DNA of 64,000 nt from Clostridia bacterium (GCA_017504795.1 JAFVQM010000002.1:62001-126000), one strand, 5' to 3'; counted from the stretch's first letter, positions 1 through 9,825 are shown. Translations and numbers: made by a program. The notes: generated from the letters alone by a model not told the origin.

Positions 1-78
1 AAACGCATCTTCGCCCTCTATTAAATATACGGCTTGCAAATTCTCAGCAAGGCTTTTTTTAAGATCACGAAACTTCAA
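1..78 (-). CDS. holA: DNA polymerase III delta subunit, N-terminal fragment
   Basis: Only the first 26 codons are inside the window. They read from a TTG start (MKFRDLKKSLAEN..., then VYLIEGEDAF), which matches the N-terminus of HolA, the clamp-loader subunit that opens the sliding clamp. A strong GGAGG lies 6 nt before the TTG and no ATG or GTG exists in frame nearby, so TTG is the likely start. The position directly downstream of comEC is the usual Firmicutes comEC-holA order, which supports the call. The rest of the protein lies beyond base 1. Confidence 0.75.
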   Translation of the reverse strand, partial: MKFRDLKKSLAENLQAVYLIEGEDAF

Positions 79-133
79 AGTGCCCCTCCACCGTATATTT
101 TAGCAAAATTTCAAGCAAAAATCAATAGTAATA

Positions 134-1642
134 CTAAATGTTTATTATAATAAATAATAAAATAAACGAAAGTATAGTTATTATATGCAAAATTAAATAA
201 GTTTTCTTAGAAAAGTTGAACTTTTTTGCAAATAGATACAAAAACGCGTAATAAAACACCGCCGAATATAAAAATTTAACTCCGCTTATCAAAAACGCCT
301 CGGTGTTTACAAACGATAAAACGTAACCTATAATCGTAAACGTCAAATTAGGTATTACGCCGAATATCCACCCCGTTGGAAACAGTGCAAGCAGTATGTA
401 AAACGCTAATAAAAACGGGAACATAAAAGCAACAAACGGAATTATTACTAAATTAAATATAAACGAAAACAATGACGCGTATCCAAAAAAATCAACAAGT
501 AGCGGAAAAGATACAACCTGCGCAACCAAGCACGGCGATAAAACGTTAGATATAGATGTTGGAAGTATTTTAGAAAGACAATTCGTTAGTGGTTTAGTTA
601 AAAGAATTAACCCGATATATACGGTGTAAGATAATAAAAAGCCAGCGCCAAACAGTTCGGTTGGGTTTATACATAAAACGATAAAAGCGCTAACGGCAAC
701 GTTCGTGGTTGCGTCACTTTTACTCCCTAATATTTTAGCAAAGTTTCTAACCGTAATTATGATAAACGCACGCAGTGCAGACGCTGTAAACCCGCAAAAG
801 TAAACGTACAAAAATAAAATTGAAGTTATAAATATAAAAGAAACGCCTCGTTTATCGGTAAACAAGCCCAAAAACTTACCGAGTGCAAACGAAGTGAGCC
901 CCACGTGTAGCCCAGACACGGCAAACACGTGCGCTATACCTAGATGTTGATATTTTGATAAAAGCGCGTCGCTAACGTAAGCGGTACTCCCTGTGATTAT
1001 TGCGTAGTTAAATCCGTAAGTTTCGCCTGCCGTTTCTTCAAGCGCTAAAAGTAGCCTTCGTTTTATTATGTCAGCACCGCCTAAAACGTTGCCTATTTGA
1101 AGGGTTTTTTCATCGACTTTTGCTATATAATAACAACCCGTTGAAAGTGTAAACTCACAACTTGTAGATAGATAAAAATAACCGCTAAAACTAATTTCAC
1201 TACCTTGAAATATTCTATTTTCAGAAACTAGGTTTATATAGGCTTTAACGTTTTGATTATCTAAAAAGTTACCCTTTACAGTTAACGAGTAATTATACTT
1301 GCCGTTTTCAAAAGTTTCGTTAAAAATTTCAACTACCGTACCTGAAAAATCAGAACTTCCAACGCTACTAAAATTAGAATAAGTGTAGGTTAAATACAGT
1401 ATAGCTCCCATTATAAGCGCAACTAAAAACAGTAAAAACGTAAACCCAAATAGGTTTCGTTTGTTAATAAAATAATACGCTGTTAAAATAACGCCCAAAA
1501 ATAAAAACCCAAACAATACTAACATAGAAAAATACTTGTTTTGAGTTGAAAACAAGTATCCTGAAAGTATTCCAAATATTAAACCTGCCGTAATAATCAC
1601 GGCAGGTCTTATATTATAATAAGTTTTCATTCGTGCGCCCAT
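134..1642 (-). CDS. comEC: ComEC/Rec2-family DNA-uptake channel, short form
   Basis: A 502-residue polytopic membrane protein. The first ~100 residues hold several membrane segments, followed by an extracellular DUF4131-like part with a Cys pair near residues 137 and 144. The competence domain (from about residue 200) carries the GLHVGLTSFALG and SALRAF motifs typical of ComEC, which carries transforming single-stranded DNA through the membrane. The family is often 700-800 residues with a C-terminal metallo-beta-lactamase domain; this protein ends after the last membrane helix, and holA starts 56 nt further on, so the domain is absent. The first ATG has no clear ribosome site; an ATG at 1630 behind GGGCG is an alternative start. 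It lies 5 nt after a separate metallo-hydrolase gene. Confidence 0.88.
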   Translation of the reverse strand: MGARMKTYYNIRPAVIITAGLIFGILSGYLFSTQNKYFSMLVLFGFLFLGVILTAYYFINKRNLFGFTFLLFLVALIMGAILYLTYTYSNFSSVGSSDFSGTVVEIFNETFENGKYNYSLTVKGNFLDNQNVKAYINLVSENRIFQGSEISFSGYFYLSTSCEFTLSTGCYYIAKVDEKTLQIGNVLGGADIIKRRLLLALEETAGETYGFNYAIITGSTAYVSDALLSKYQHLGIAHVFAVSGLHVGLTSFALGKFLGLFTDKRGVSFIFITSILFLYVYFCGFTASALRAFIIITVRNFAKILGSKSDATTNVAVSAFIVLCINPTELFGAGFLLSYTVYIGLILLTKPLTNCLSKILPTSISNVLSPCLVAQVVSFPLLVDFFGYASLFSFIFNLVIIPFVAFMFPFLLAFYILLALFPTGWIFGVIPNLTFTIIGYVLSFVNTEAFLISGVKFLYSAVFYYAFLYLFAKKFNFSKKTYLILHIITILSFILLFIIINI

Positions 1643-1647
1643 AAATA

Positions 1648-2361
1648 TTAAAAGTCGTATGTTTTATTCTCGATAGCAACTTCTGCTCTATCCGTAATTG
1701 ACAATATTTCCTTTGTAACAATCTCGTCACTATACCTACTTGATATATGCGAAACCAAAACTTTTTTCGAGTATTTTGCTAGGCTTGACGCTTGCTTTAT
1801 ACTCATATGCGGTTTTTTATCGTCGTAATCACTTTCTATAAACGCACCGTCGCAAACGGCTAGGTCGCTACCGCTTAGTAAACGCGGTAAATTGTCGTTA
1901 ACCGTGGTATCTCCCGTGTATGAAAAAGTTGAAATGCCGTCGCTTAATCGTACCCCGTATGATAAAACGGGGTGTGTCATCTTATAAAATGAAAAAGTTA
2001 AATCGCCTTCACTATACACCTTATCTTCGCATACGTTTATCAAATTAAACTTATCAATTTTAGAAAGTGCAGAATACACGTCCGACTCAAAGCTTGGAAG
2101 ATACACGTTTACCTTACCCTTTTTACCCGAGAACGAAAGTGCGTAAGATAAAACGCCAAAGTCGGAAACGTGGTCGTAGTGAAGGTGTGAAAATATAATA
2201 AAAGATAAATCTTTAATATCAATTTTACTTACTAGGCGCGAAAGCGTACCCGAACCGCAGTCTAATAAAACGTTTTGCGTGTTTGACGTAATTAAATAGC
2301 CCGAAGTCGCCCCACCACTAGGTGGATACGGGCCGTATTTACCAAGTACCGTTAGTTTCAT
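1648..2361 (-). CDS. YhfI-like metallo-beta-lactamase-fold hydrolase
   Basis: A 237-residue protein beginning MKLTVLGKYGPYPPSGG with the zinc-binding SHLHYDHVSD motif (about residues 58-67), a later GDT (about 150-152) and a C-terminal SHIS. This is the layout of the RNase Z/YhfI branch of the metallo-beta-lactamase superfamily. The substrate is not known for this branch; a phosphodiesterase or hydrolase role is inferred from the fold. It sits between the serine dehydratase gene (1 nt gap) and comEC (5 nt gap), so it is probably cotranscribed. It resembles the YhfI type rather than the ComEC C-terminal domain. Confidence 0.82.
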   Translation of the reverse strand: MKLTVLGKYGPYPPSGGATSGYLITSNTQNVLLDCGSGTLSRLVSKIDIKDLSFIIFSHLHYDHVSDFGVLSYALSFSGKKGKVNVYLPSFESDVYSALSKIDKFNLINVCEDKVYSEGDLTFSFYKMTHPVLSYGVRLSDGISTFSYTGDTTVNDNLPRLLSGSDLAVCDGAFIESDYDDKKPHMSIKQASSLAKYSKKVLVSHISSRYSDEIVTKEILSITDRAEVAIENKTYDF

Positions 2362-2362
2362 T

Positions 2363-3583
2363 TTAACCCTTTACCTTTTCTGCGCTGTTAGAATAAACTG
2401 CCAAGCCACCCTTTGCAGTTTCGCGATATAAGTTAGATAAGTCTCTACCCGTATGATACATAGTTTTTACAACCGAGTCAAACGACAGTTTTCTACTATC
2501 AGATAAGAAATTAGCGAGCGATAAGGCGTTTATCGAACGCATTGCCGCAACGGCGTTCCTTTCGATACACGGTATTTGAACGAGCCCACACACGGGGTCA
2601 CACGTAAGCCCTAAATGGTGTTCAAGCGACATTTCCGCCGCATATTCAATTTGGTCAATGCCCATTTCAAACAATTCGCATAACCCAGCCGACGCCATTG
2701 AGCAAGCAGTGCCAACTTCGGCTTGACAACCGCATTCCGCACCGCTTATAGACGCGTTAGTGCGAACTAAATTACCTATAAGCCCTGCAACGGCAAGCGC
2801 TCTTACGATATCGTCGTCAGTAAACCCGTTTTTGTCTTGCATATATTTCAAAACTGCTGGAACTACGCCACAAGCACCGCAAGTTGGGGCGGTAACTATC
2901 GTGCCAAGGTCGGCGTTTTGTTCGCTAACTGCAAACGCGTACGAACACACTAACCTATTTTCCTTAGTTTGAGCGCTTTCGTCAATATGGCGCTGACTAT
3001 GTAGTTTTTGCGCCTTTCTTTGAACTTCAAGCCCACCGGGAAGTATCCCCGTTCTCGTTAAACCTTCGCTAATAGCGTTTGTCATAACGTGCCAAACTTT
3101 AAGTAAAAACTTCTTAAAATCTTTGCCTTCGTGCTCAAAAACGTAATCGGATAACCTTATGTTTTTTGACTTGCATATCTCGGCAATCTCGGTAAAAGAA
3201 TTTTCCTTATAAACTTCGGGGGGAATATTTTCCTTTTTATCCCCTACAATTTCAATATCGCCACCGCCAACGGAAAGTGCGCGCATTTTGCCTATTACTT
3301 CGCCACCTTTATAAGCGGTAAAATCTAAGGTATTAGGATGCGGTATATCTACCGTTTCATAATCGAAAATAATTTCACATTCTTTCGGCTTTATCGCAGA
3401 AATTATAGCCCTATCCGTGCCGTGACCTTTGCCCGTTTCGGCAAGTGAGCCGTAAAGCGTAACCGCAATAAAATCAGCGGTCTTATTTTCCTTTAAGAAC
3501 CTTTCGGTTGCATAAACGGGGCCCATAGTGTGTGAACTTGAAGGTCCAACGCCTATCTTGTAAATGTCGCGTGTTGATTTCAT
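2363..3583 (-). CDS. sdaA: L-serine ammonia-lyase, single-chain iron-sulfur type
   Basis: Converts L-serine to pyruvate and ammonia in the cytoplasm. The 406-residue chain has the beta domain first (KIGVGPSSSHTMGP near residue 10) and then the alpha domain, with TCGACGVVPAVLKYMQ, GAECGCQAEVGTACSMASAG and CDPVCGLVQIPCIERNA, which supply the cysteines for the oxygen-labile 4Fe-4S cluster. The fused beta-alpha form fits an anaerobe. A ribosome site (AAGGAG) precedes the ATG, and the gene follows the sugar-kinase gene by 9 nt, so it closes the sugar operon. Confidence 0.93.
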   Translation of the reverse strand: MKSTRDIYKIGVGPSSSHTMGPVYATERFLKENKTADFIAVTLYGSLAETGKGHGTDRAIISAIKPKECEIIFDYETVDIPHPNTLDFTAYKGGEVIGKMRALSVGGGDIEIVGDKKENIPPEVYKENSFTEIAEICKSKNIRLSDYVFEHEGKDFKKFLLKVWHVMTNAISEGLTRTGILPGGLEVQRKAQKLHSQRHIDESAQTKENRLVCSYAFAVSEQNADLGTIVTAPTCGACGVVPAVLKYMQDKNGFTDDDIVRALAVAGLIGNLVRTNASISGAECGCQAEVGTACSMASAGLCELFEMGIDQIEYAAEMSLEHHLGLTCDPVCGLVQIPCIERNAVAAMRSINALSLANFLSDSRKLSFDSVVKTMYHTGRDLSNLYRETAKGGLAVYSNSAEKVKG

Positions 3584-3592
3584 AATATCTCC

Positions 3593-4552
3593 TTAAAAAC
3601 GTGAAAGTCTATCTATAACGCTATCAAGCGTAGGAATACTAGGTATTCCACCAAATTTTTCAGATGCAAGCCCTGCGCTAGTTGTTGCAAACTTGCAAAT
3701 TTCAAGCAATTCTTCTTCGCTATAATCTGAAACGCTTTTATCAATCGATAAAATCTTAAATAGCGCACTGCCACCAAAAATATCTCCACAACCCGTAGTG
3801 TCAACTACGTTAACACCCGAAAGCGCGGGGACTTCAACTTCAACCTTACCATTAGTTGCATAAACCCCTTTTTCGCCTTTGGTTACGAAAACGAGTTTAA
3901 CGCCAAACTTATCTAGAATATGTTTTGCGCCCGCTTTATCGTCAAGCCCGAACAAAAACTCAACTTCTTCAAGGCTTATTTTAACAACGTCTGCCTTTGA
4001 TAAACCCCAAAGCATTTGCTCTTTTGCTTTATCTTCGCTATCCCATAACGGTAGCCTTAAATTAGGGTCGAAAGTAATGAGTTTTCCTAGCGCTTTTGCA
4101 TAGTCGACCGACTTTTTCGTAGCAGTTAAACAAGGCTCGCTAGTTAGTGATAAAGTTCCAAAATGGAAGGCTTTTGCATCTTCGATAAGCGAAAGGTTTA
4201 CTTCGTCAAACCTAAGCATTGTATCTGCGCCGGGCTTTCTTGAAAAGGCAAAATCTCTATCACCGCTACTATCTAGCGTAACGAAAGCAAGGGTTGTAAA
4301 AACCTTATCGTCAACAACCATACCGCTAGTGTTGATACCGCATTTTTCAAGCGTTTTTATAAGAAGTTTACCAAACGTGTCGTTACCAACTTTACCTATA
4401 AGCGCGGTCTTTAACCCAAACTTTGAGTTAACCGCCAAAAAGTTGGCAACTGCACCGCCGGCGTGCGCCTGCATCATAGGATATCCGTCACTATCAACTG
4501 AACTCGTGGTAAAATCAATTAAAAGTTCGCCAAGGGTTACAACGTCTATCAT
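3593..4552 (-). CDS. PfkB-family fructokinase
   Basis: A 319-residue ribokinase-fold sugar kinase. Visible are the N-terminal GELLIDF, the substrate-loop AGGAVANFLAVNSKFG (near residues 31-46), GKVGNDTFG, and the C-terminal signature DTTGCGDIFGG with catalytic base Asp257. The overall pattern, including FDPNLRLPLW near residue 161, fits bacterial fructokinases, which make fructose 6-phosphate with ATP. It lies 1 nt from the D-lyxose/D-mannose isomerase gene, so phosphorylating fructose made from mannose is the simplest reading. Other PfkB substrates cannot be excluded. Confidence 0.85.
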   Translation of the reverse strand: MIDVVTLGELLIDFTTSSVDSDGYPMMQAHAGGAVANFLAVNSKFGLKTALIGKVGNDTFGKLLIKTLEKCGINTSGMVVDDKVFTTLAFVTLDSSGDRDFAFSRKPGADTMLRFDEVNLSLIEDAKAFHFGTLSLTSEPCLTATKKSVDYAKALGKLITFDPNLRLPLWDSEDKAKEQMLWGLSKADVVKISLEEVEFLFGLDDKAGAKHILDKFGVKLVFVTKGEKGVYATNGKVEVEVPALSGVNVVDTTGCGDIFGGSALFKILSIDKSVSDYSEEELLEICKFATTSAGLASEKFGGIPSIPTLDSVIDRLSRF

Positions 4553-4553
4553 A

Positions 4554-5243
4554 TCATTTTACCGCCTTGGGATATTCGTTACATAACAGCCTATAAGGCG
4601 GTTCGTCTTCTTCAATTTTTGAAAATCTTGCAACGGGCGGGTTAAACCTATTGTCGTTATTATCGTCGTTACACTCGCTAACTTCGCCAAGCAAAACGTC
4701 ACCCGTACCTTCTTCAACCGAAAAGTCGTGATATAGATACTGCTGGATATGAATACTCTCGCCAGGAGTTAAACGCACTTGTGTTCCCGCTGGAACTACG
4801 ATAGTTTTTCCGTCTAAATGAACGGTTACGTCAGAATTATAGTCTATTTCTTCGTTAGGTAAACTGTTGTAAACCCTAATAAGTACGTTACCGCCACCGC
4901 GGTTTATAATATCTTCGGTTTTTACCCAGTGAAAGTGGTTGGGTGCATACTGCCCCTCTTTAAGCATTAAAAGTTTTTCAGCGTACACTTTTGGATACTT
5001 ATCTTTCATAAGCCTATTGCCGTTTCTAATCGTAATGAGCGCAAACCCAAAATTTTCAAAATCGTCACGCCCGTAGTCGGTAATATCAAAGCCGAGCATA
5101 CAATCTCTAACTTCGTCGTACTCGCTACCAATACTATCCCAGTCTTTTGCCGAAAACTTGCAAAACGGGGGGAGATAACAACAATGCTTTTCACACATAT
5201 ATTCAAGTTCTTTAATTGCTTTATTTATTCTTGAACGTTTCAT
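4554..5243 (-). CDS. D-lyxose/D-mannose ketol-isomerase (cupin)
   Basis: A 229-residue protein of the D-lyxose isomerase family (formerly DUF1498). The start MKRSRINKAIKELE is typical. The metal site is visible as His103, His105 and Glu110 in NHFHWVKTED, plus His172 in YLYHDF, matching the His-His-Glu-His set known from the E. coli enzyme. Family members interconvert D-lyxose/D-xylulose and D-mannose/D-fructose. Between a beta-mannosidase and a fructokinase gene, mannose to fructose is the likely physiological reaction. The gene lies 8 nt after the mannosidase. Confidence 0.88.
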   Translation of the reverse strand: MKRSRINKAIKELEYMCEKHCCYLPPFCKFSAKDWDSIGSEYDEVRDCMLGFDITDYGRDDFENFGFALITIRNGNRLMKDKYPKVYAEKLLMLKEGQYAPNHFHWVKTEDIINRGGGNVLIRVYNSLPNEEIDYNSDVTVHLDGKTIVVPAGTQVRLTPGESIHIQQYLYHDFSVEEGTGDVLLGEVSECNDDNNDNRFNPPVARFSKIEEDEPPYRLLCNEYPKAVK

Positions 5244-5251
5244 AAAATCTC

Positions 5252-7660
5252 CTATTTTATATCGTATACGCTTCTAACTTTTAAGTTTTTAAGAGTACCG
5301 CTTACAATTTTTAGGGGTTTTACCCCCTTATCCATATCAAAAAAGTTATCGCTTAATACAAAATCATGAGTATCTGAATAAACTTCAACGTACTTGCAAT
5401 AGTTTTCCGATTTAACTATAATTTCGTTGCCTTTAACTTCAACTTGTAACTTAGGGTCTTTGAAATTAAAGTATTTGGGCGCGGTAAATATAACCGAACC
5501 AAAAGAAATTTCAACCCCGTCAATCATTAAAGAATACGTTAAATAATTTTCGTTAACGTCGGTTTTATTAAAGTCAAGTTCTTCTAGCGTTAAGGTTGAA
5601 TAGGGTTTTACTTCCACACCAAAAACACCACGATTTATAACGCTACCGTCACCCGATTTTAACGCCCAAACAACTTCGCCTTTTATATCCTTTGCCGTTT
5701 CGTTGCAAACGGATAGTTTTGCGGTGGTTTTATAATCTGGATAACCTTCTCTCAAATGCGCTTGCGTGCGCGTGGTGTTTTCGCCAACTTCATCACACGA
5801 AATTGCTATCGGGCTAAAAAACCTTTTCGCAACGTAATGAAGCGCTTTATATCTACCGTAGTAATCAATGCTAGACCACGACGCTACCGGCCAAATATCG
5901 TTAAGTTGCCAGTAAAGCGCGCCCATACACCTACCGCGATTGCGCCTTAAATGTTCAACGGCAGACTTTATCGCCTCCGCCTGCATCAGTTGTGACGCGT
6001 ATATCAAATTACTAAAATCACTTGGATACTTAAACGTTTGAGCGAGATAATTAAGTATTCTTAAATTGCCGTTATTACAGCGTTGGTGGAACTCCATTAC
6101 CCTACTAAACGGATTTCTATCTTCTTCAAGTGAAAAAGAATTTATAGTTTTTTCATTAGGAAACGATTCAAACCCAAATTCGCTTAAATATCTAAAATAA
6201 TGCTTTCTATACTCTGAAAACGGCTTATTGCCAAGCCAAACCGCCCAATAATGGCTGTCGCCGTAGTTTTCGTTTTGCACGTCCTTAAACCCACCGAAAG
6301 ACGACGGTGACGACGGAACGTACGGAATATACGGGCAGTATTTTTCTACCGCTTTCGGCATCATATCTTCAAACACTTTAAGATAAACTTCTTTGTGCTT
6401 TTCGTCGTCCATCTTATCGTAGAAAAATAGTTCTTCTATCTCGTTATTGCCTGAAACCACCATAACGCACGGGTGCGTGCGCATACGTTTAAGGTTTTGC
6501 TCAACTTCTATTTCGATACTATCTAATAATTCTTGCGAGTTTGGAAGTTGAGTGCAAGCAAACATCATATCGTGAAATAGCAGTATTCCATACTCGTCGC
6601 AAAGGTCGTAAAAATAATCTTCGGGGTAATATCCGCCACCCCAAATTCTTATGGTGTTAAAGTTAGAAAAAACACAGTCCTTTATTAGTTTTTCAGACCT
6701 TTCACGCGTGATAGAAGATAAAACGTTGTCTTCCGGCACGTAGTCTGCACCCATACCGAAAATGTCTACGCCGTTTATACGGAAGTAAAAACTTTCGCCG
6801 TATTCGTCCTTTTCGCGAATAAGTTTTAAGTCCCTAAGCCCTATTTTTAGTGCCTTTTTATCCGCTATTATTCCGCCGTTTTCAAGCGTTATTTCAACGC
6901 CGTATAGGTTTTGCTCGCCGTAGCCGTTGGGCCACCAAAGTTCGGCGTTTTCTATAAGCGTTTTTTGGTTGTTGTTAAGCCTTATAACTTCACCGCTTGG
7001 CTCAGTTAATGAAATTTTTATATCGCTAATATCGTTTTCGGTTTTAATAACAGGCTTTAAGTAAACCTTTCCGCCTTCATGGAACTGCAAAATATCGTAA
7101 TCGATAATTCTATCCGTGATATCGTATAAAAGATAAACGCCTTTCCAAACGCCAGCGTCAGGCATACGGATACCCCAGTCCCACCCAAACATTGCGTGGG
7201 CCTTTCTTAAATGCCCGTAACCTTCAACGCCGTGGCGCGAACCGAAAATATAGTACTTAGAAAACTCTTCGTCAACGTACTTGGTTGCCGAATAGCATAT
7301 AACTTTTAAGTGGTTATTTTTGGCTTTAAGTATGCCTTGAACTTCAATTTCATAGGCAATATGCATATTTTTAGAAGTTAATATAAGTTTATCATTGAGA
7401 TAAACTTCACAAACGGTGTCAAGCCCGTCAAAACAAAGTACCGCCCTGCTTTTTGTGTTACCGTTAAAATCGAAATACCTTTCAAAGGTAAAATCGTTAT
7501 TGCAAATATTAAAAACCACAGTTTCGTTTAAGCGGTAAAAAGGGTCTATTAAAAGGTCGTTTTCTTTCAAAATTGAATAAACCGAACCGGGAATAGTACC
7601 TTGCACGTCATAACCGCCACCACTCATACGCCATTTGCCGTTTAGCGATAAATTAGTCAT
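5252..7660 (-). CDS. Beta-mannosidase, glycoside hydrolase family 2
   Basis: An exo-acting enzyme that removes beta-D-mannose from oligosaccharides. About 802 residues: N-terminal jelly-roll sandwich ([10 protein letters not shown]...), immunoglobulin-like domain, then the TIM barrel with VSGNNEIEE (acid/base Glu near residue 407) and YLSEFGFES (nucleophile near residue 494). GADYVPEDN and [10 protein letters not shown] are typical of family 2 mannosidases. No signal peptide is seen, so it acts in the cytoplasm on imported sugars. I place the start at the ATG sharing a base with the upstream stop (TAATG), with GGAG 8 nt before it; a GTG 9 nt upstream lacks a spaced ribosome site. Confidence 0.93.
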   Translation of the reverse strand: MTNLSLNGKWRMSGGGYDVQGTIPGSVYSILKENDLLIDPFYRLNETVVFNICNNDFTFERYFDFNGNTKSRAVLCFDGLDTVCEVYLNDKLILTSKNMHIAYEIEVQGILKAKNNHLKVICYSATKYVDEEFSKYYIFGSRHGVEGYGHLRKAHAMFGWDWGIRMPDAGVWKGVYLLYDITDRIIDYDILQFHEGGKVYLKPVIKTENDISDIKISLTEPSGEVIRLNNNQKTLIENAELWWPNGYGEQNLYGVEITLENGGIIADKKALKIGLRDLKLIREKDEYGESFYFRINGVDIFGMGADYVPEDNVLSSITRERSEKLIKDCVFSNFNTIRIWGGGYYPEDYFYDLCDEYGILLFHDMMFACTQLPNSQELLDSIEIEVEQNLKRMRTHPCVMVVSGNNEIEELFFYDKMDDEKHKEVYLKVFEDMMPKAVEKYCPYIPYVPSSPSSFGGFKDVQNENYGDSHYWAVWLGNKPFSEYRKHYFRYLSEFGFESFPNEKTINSFSLEEDRNPFSRVMEFHQRCNNGNLRILNYLAQTFKYPSDFSNLIYASQLMQAEAIKSAVEHLRRNRGRCMGALYWQLNDIWPVASWSSIDYYGRYKALHYVAKRFFSPIAISCDEVGENTTRTQAHLREGYPDYKTTAKLSVCNETAKDIKGEVVWALKSGDGSVINRGVFGVEVKPYSTLTLEELDFNKTDVNENYLTYSLMIDGVEISFGSVIFTAPKYFNFKDPKLQVEVKGNEIIVKSENYCKYVEVYSDTHDFVLSDNFFDMDKGVKPLKIVSGTLKNLKVRSVYDIK

Positions 7661-8538
7661 TAGTCGCACTCCAAAACAATCGTTCCGTTTTCTTCCTTAA
7701 TTTTGCAAATCACGGGTGTTTCGCGCCTATCGAATTCTTTAACGTAGTAGTTGGGGCTATGGAAACAAATATACTCTTGCCCGTCACGGTCGGTAAAAAT
7801 CATACCGTGCCCACCGTCAAAAACGCCTTTACCTTGAACGGCTTTTGAATATATAGGCGTGTCTTGATGTATCCACTTTCCGTCAATTTTACCGTTATCG
7901 CTTTTAACAACGCCCAAAGCGTACTCGTAAAGCGACTGGTAGTTTGACCAAATCATCAAAAGCCCACCGTCTGACAAATTGTATAAAAAGCAACCGTCCG
8001 TAACGTTTTCGTTAGTCCAAACGGGGTCGTCCGCCCTAAAAATTTCAATAGGCTCGGAAATAAATCGGGTTAAATCGCTAGAAAACTTAGCAATATCCAT
8101 ACGCCCCATTTTATCGGGTGCGGTAACGTGCTCGTCAACGAAAACACACCACGGCTGACCTTCTTTATCAAAATACAAGGTCGCGTCGATACTGTTTTTG
8201 TTTTTAGGTGTAAAATGCCCGTTAGAAACTTCTACAAAAGGCCCTTCGGGGTTATCCGCCTTAAAGGTAGCACACCCTCTGCAACCGGTAGTTTTAGAAG
8301 TGTAAGTTGTAAACATATAGTAATAGCCGTTAACTTTGTGAACTTCGGGCGCCCACATAACGTCACCTACAAAATCGCTAGGCTTTACGACTATTTCTTT
8401 TTCAACTTGTACCCACTCGCCGTCAAGCCGACCGCTAACGTTTTTATAAAGTAGCCATTTACTGCCGTACATATAGTACGCATCGTCTTCAACTAAAATG
8501 AAAGGATCTCTCAATTGTTTAATGTTTGTCTTAATCAT
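7660..8538 (-). CDS. Glycoside hydrolase family 43-type five-blade propeller enzyme
   Basis: A 292-residue cytoplasmic glycosidase. The family 43 signature is clear: RDPFI with base Asp11, WAPEVHK (63-69), [10 protein letters not shown] with Asp118, VTDGCFLY (179-186) and GGHGMIF. The usual general-acid Glu is replaced by Asp181 in VTDG, a variant I associate with one branch of the family; the substrate is therefore uncertain (arabinosides, xylosides or galactosides are the usual ones). No signal peptide. The stop overlaps the beta-mannosidase start, so the two are translationally coupled. It has its own promoter directly at the ATG. Confidence 0.85.
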   Translation of the reverse strand: MIKTNIKQLRDPFILVEDDAYYMYGSKWLLYKNVSGRLDGEWVQVEKEIVVKPSDFVGDVMWAPEVHKVNGYYYMFTTYTSKTTGCRGCATFKADNPEGPFVEVSNGHFTPKNKNSIDATLYFDKEGQPWCVFVDEHVTAPDKMGRMDIAKFSSDLTRFISEPIEIFRADDPVWTNENVTDGCFLYNLSDGGLLMIWSNYQSLYEYALGVVKSDNGKIDGKWIHQDTPIYSKAVQGKGVFDGGHGMIFTDRDGQEYICFHSPNYYVKEFDRRETPVICKIKEENGTIVLECD

Positions 8539-8544
8539 ACGCTT

Positions 8545-8573
8545 ATTTTAGCACACCGAATATCTTATTGCAA
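8545..8573 (-). promoter_or_regulatory. Promoter of the GH43-mannosidase operon, leaderless layout
   Basis: On the minus strand TTGCAA, a 17-nt spacer and TAAAAT (extended by TGC), followed after exactly 6 nt by the ATG at 8538. The predicted transcription start falls on the ATG and no Shine-Dalgarno is present. Confidence 0.65.
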
Positions 8574-8593
8574 TAAAATAGTAATATTTTATT

Positions 8594-8623
8594 ACAAAAA
8601 AACACCGTTTTAGTCAAACGGTG
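8594..8623 (-). terminator. Terminator after the AGE-family epimerase gene
   Basis: Minus-strand hairpin CACCGTTT / AAACGGTG with a 5-nt loop, followed by eight T residues. It separates the epimerase gene from the GH43 operon. Confidence 0.85.
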
Positions 8624-8631
8624 CTAAATTA

Positions 8632-9819
8632 TTAAAATAGTTCGTCTATTATTTTATCAACGGTGGCAAGCATTCTAGGTAGGTGGAAAGGCCCTTTGAA
8701 AGTCGAACCCTTGGTAGACGGTTCGGTCGGCTTTCCGTCACGGCGCAAATAGCCGTACCACTCACCGTACTTTTTGTCGTGAAAATGCTTTTTAGAATAC
8801 TTATACACCTTGTAAAAAATATCTAGGTATTTTTCGTTCTTTGTATCACGGTATAGCATAATCGAAGATATAAGTGTTTCGTTGTGTGGCCACCAAAGTT
8901 TCATATCGTGTTCATACGCCTCGGTTGGAAGACCTAGCGCGTCGATAAAATATAGTAGCCCACCATACTTTTTATCCCACCCAGCGTTGAAGGCGTTGTT
9001 AAAAATTTCTTCACACGTAGCAATAAGTTTTTTATCGTTTACAATACGCGCGTATTCAAGCATAAACCACACGCCTTCGATATCGTGCCCGGGGTTAACC
9101 ACTCGCCCGTCGGTAAATTCAAGCCTAGCCTCGCCGTTTACACCCACGTTTTCAAGTAGGCATTTAAGTTCGGGCTTATAGTGATATTTTAATATATCGT
9201 CAACGCACTCTTTTGCGCGATTTAGATAGAACTCTTTATTCTCACTATCAACTTTTAACATAGTAAGCGTCATATTAAGGTATATCATAGGATATCCAAA
9301 ACTTCTACCCGAACGCGTTTTAGGTATGGTTTTAGAACCTAAACCCGTAGTGTCGGGAGCGCCGTGCCACAAGTCGTAATAAAGGTTGTAGGCTCGCTTT
9401 GCTCTATCTAAATATTCTGGTTTTTTAGTAATGCCGTAATACTCGGCGTTAGCCATTGAGTAAAAGGTTTCAGAATAGAAATAACGGCGCTGTCTAAGTG
9501 GCTTTCCGTCACCTGTAACGGTAAAATACATGCGCCCGTTTTCACGGTTTATGCAGTACTTTTCTAAAAAATCTAAGCAACTTTCACTCGCTTTAAGCCA
9601 ACTTTCGTCCACTCCGTAAAGGCTACATAAATAAGCAAAGGTCCAAGCGCATCTACCTTGCATCCACACGCTTTTGTCGGTAGAATAAATTTTGCCCGTT
9701 CTATCAAGGCAGGTATACACGCCACCGCTAACTTTGTCTATTCCGTTAGTAAGCCAAAAGTTAGTACACTCTTTAAGTTGAGTTTTAATTTCTTTTTGAA
9801 TTTTAATAAGTTTTCTCAT
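8632..9819 (-). CDS. AGE-family (N-acylglucosamine/cellobiose 2-epimerase-like) sugar epimerase
   Basis: A 395-residue (alpha/alpha)6-barrel protein of the AGE superfamily. The conserved histidines are visible: NPGHDIEGVWF (His245), KLWWPHNETL (His312) and GPFHLPRML (His379). PGHDIE and LWWPHNE place it nearer to N-acyl-D-glucosamine 2-epimerases, which interconvert GlcNAc and ManNAc, than to YihS isomerases, but the family also includes mannobiose/cellobiose epimerases and mannose isomerases. Next to a mannoside operon, a mannose-containing substrate is possible. It has its own promoter and terminator, so it is a separate transcription unit. Confidence 0.85.
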   Translation of the reverse strand: MRKLIKIQKEIKTQLKECTNFWLTNGIDKVSGGVYTCLDRTGKIYSTDKSVWMQGRCAWTFAYLCSLYGVDESWLKASESCLDFLEKYCINRENGRMYFTVTGDGKPLRQRRYFYSETFYSMANAEYYGITKKPEYLDRAKRAYNLYYDLWHGAPDTTGLGSKTIPKTRSGRSFGYPMIYLNMTLTMLKVDSENKEFYLNRAKECVDDILKYHYKPELKCLLENVGVNGEARLEFTDGRVVNPGHDIEGVWFMLEYARIVNDKKLIATCEEIFNNAFNAGWDKKYGGLLYFIDALGLPTEAYEHDMKLWWPHNETLISSIMLYRDTKNEKYLDIFYKVYKYSKKHFHDKKYGEWYGYLRRDGKPTEPSTKGSTFKGPFHLPRMLATVDKIIDELF

Positions 9820-9825
9820 AACTAT

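Noticed and set aside
1648..2361. Hydrolase as the detached C-terminal domain of ComEC
   Set aside because: Its N-terminus and SHLHYDH context match the YhfI/RNase Z-like branch; this remains a question rather than an assignment.
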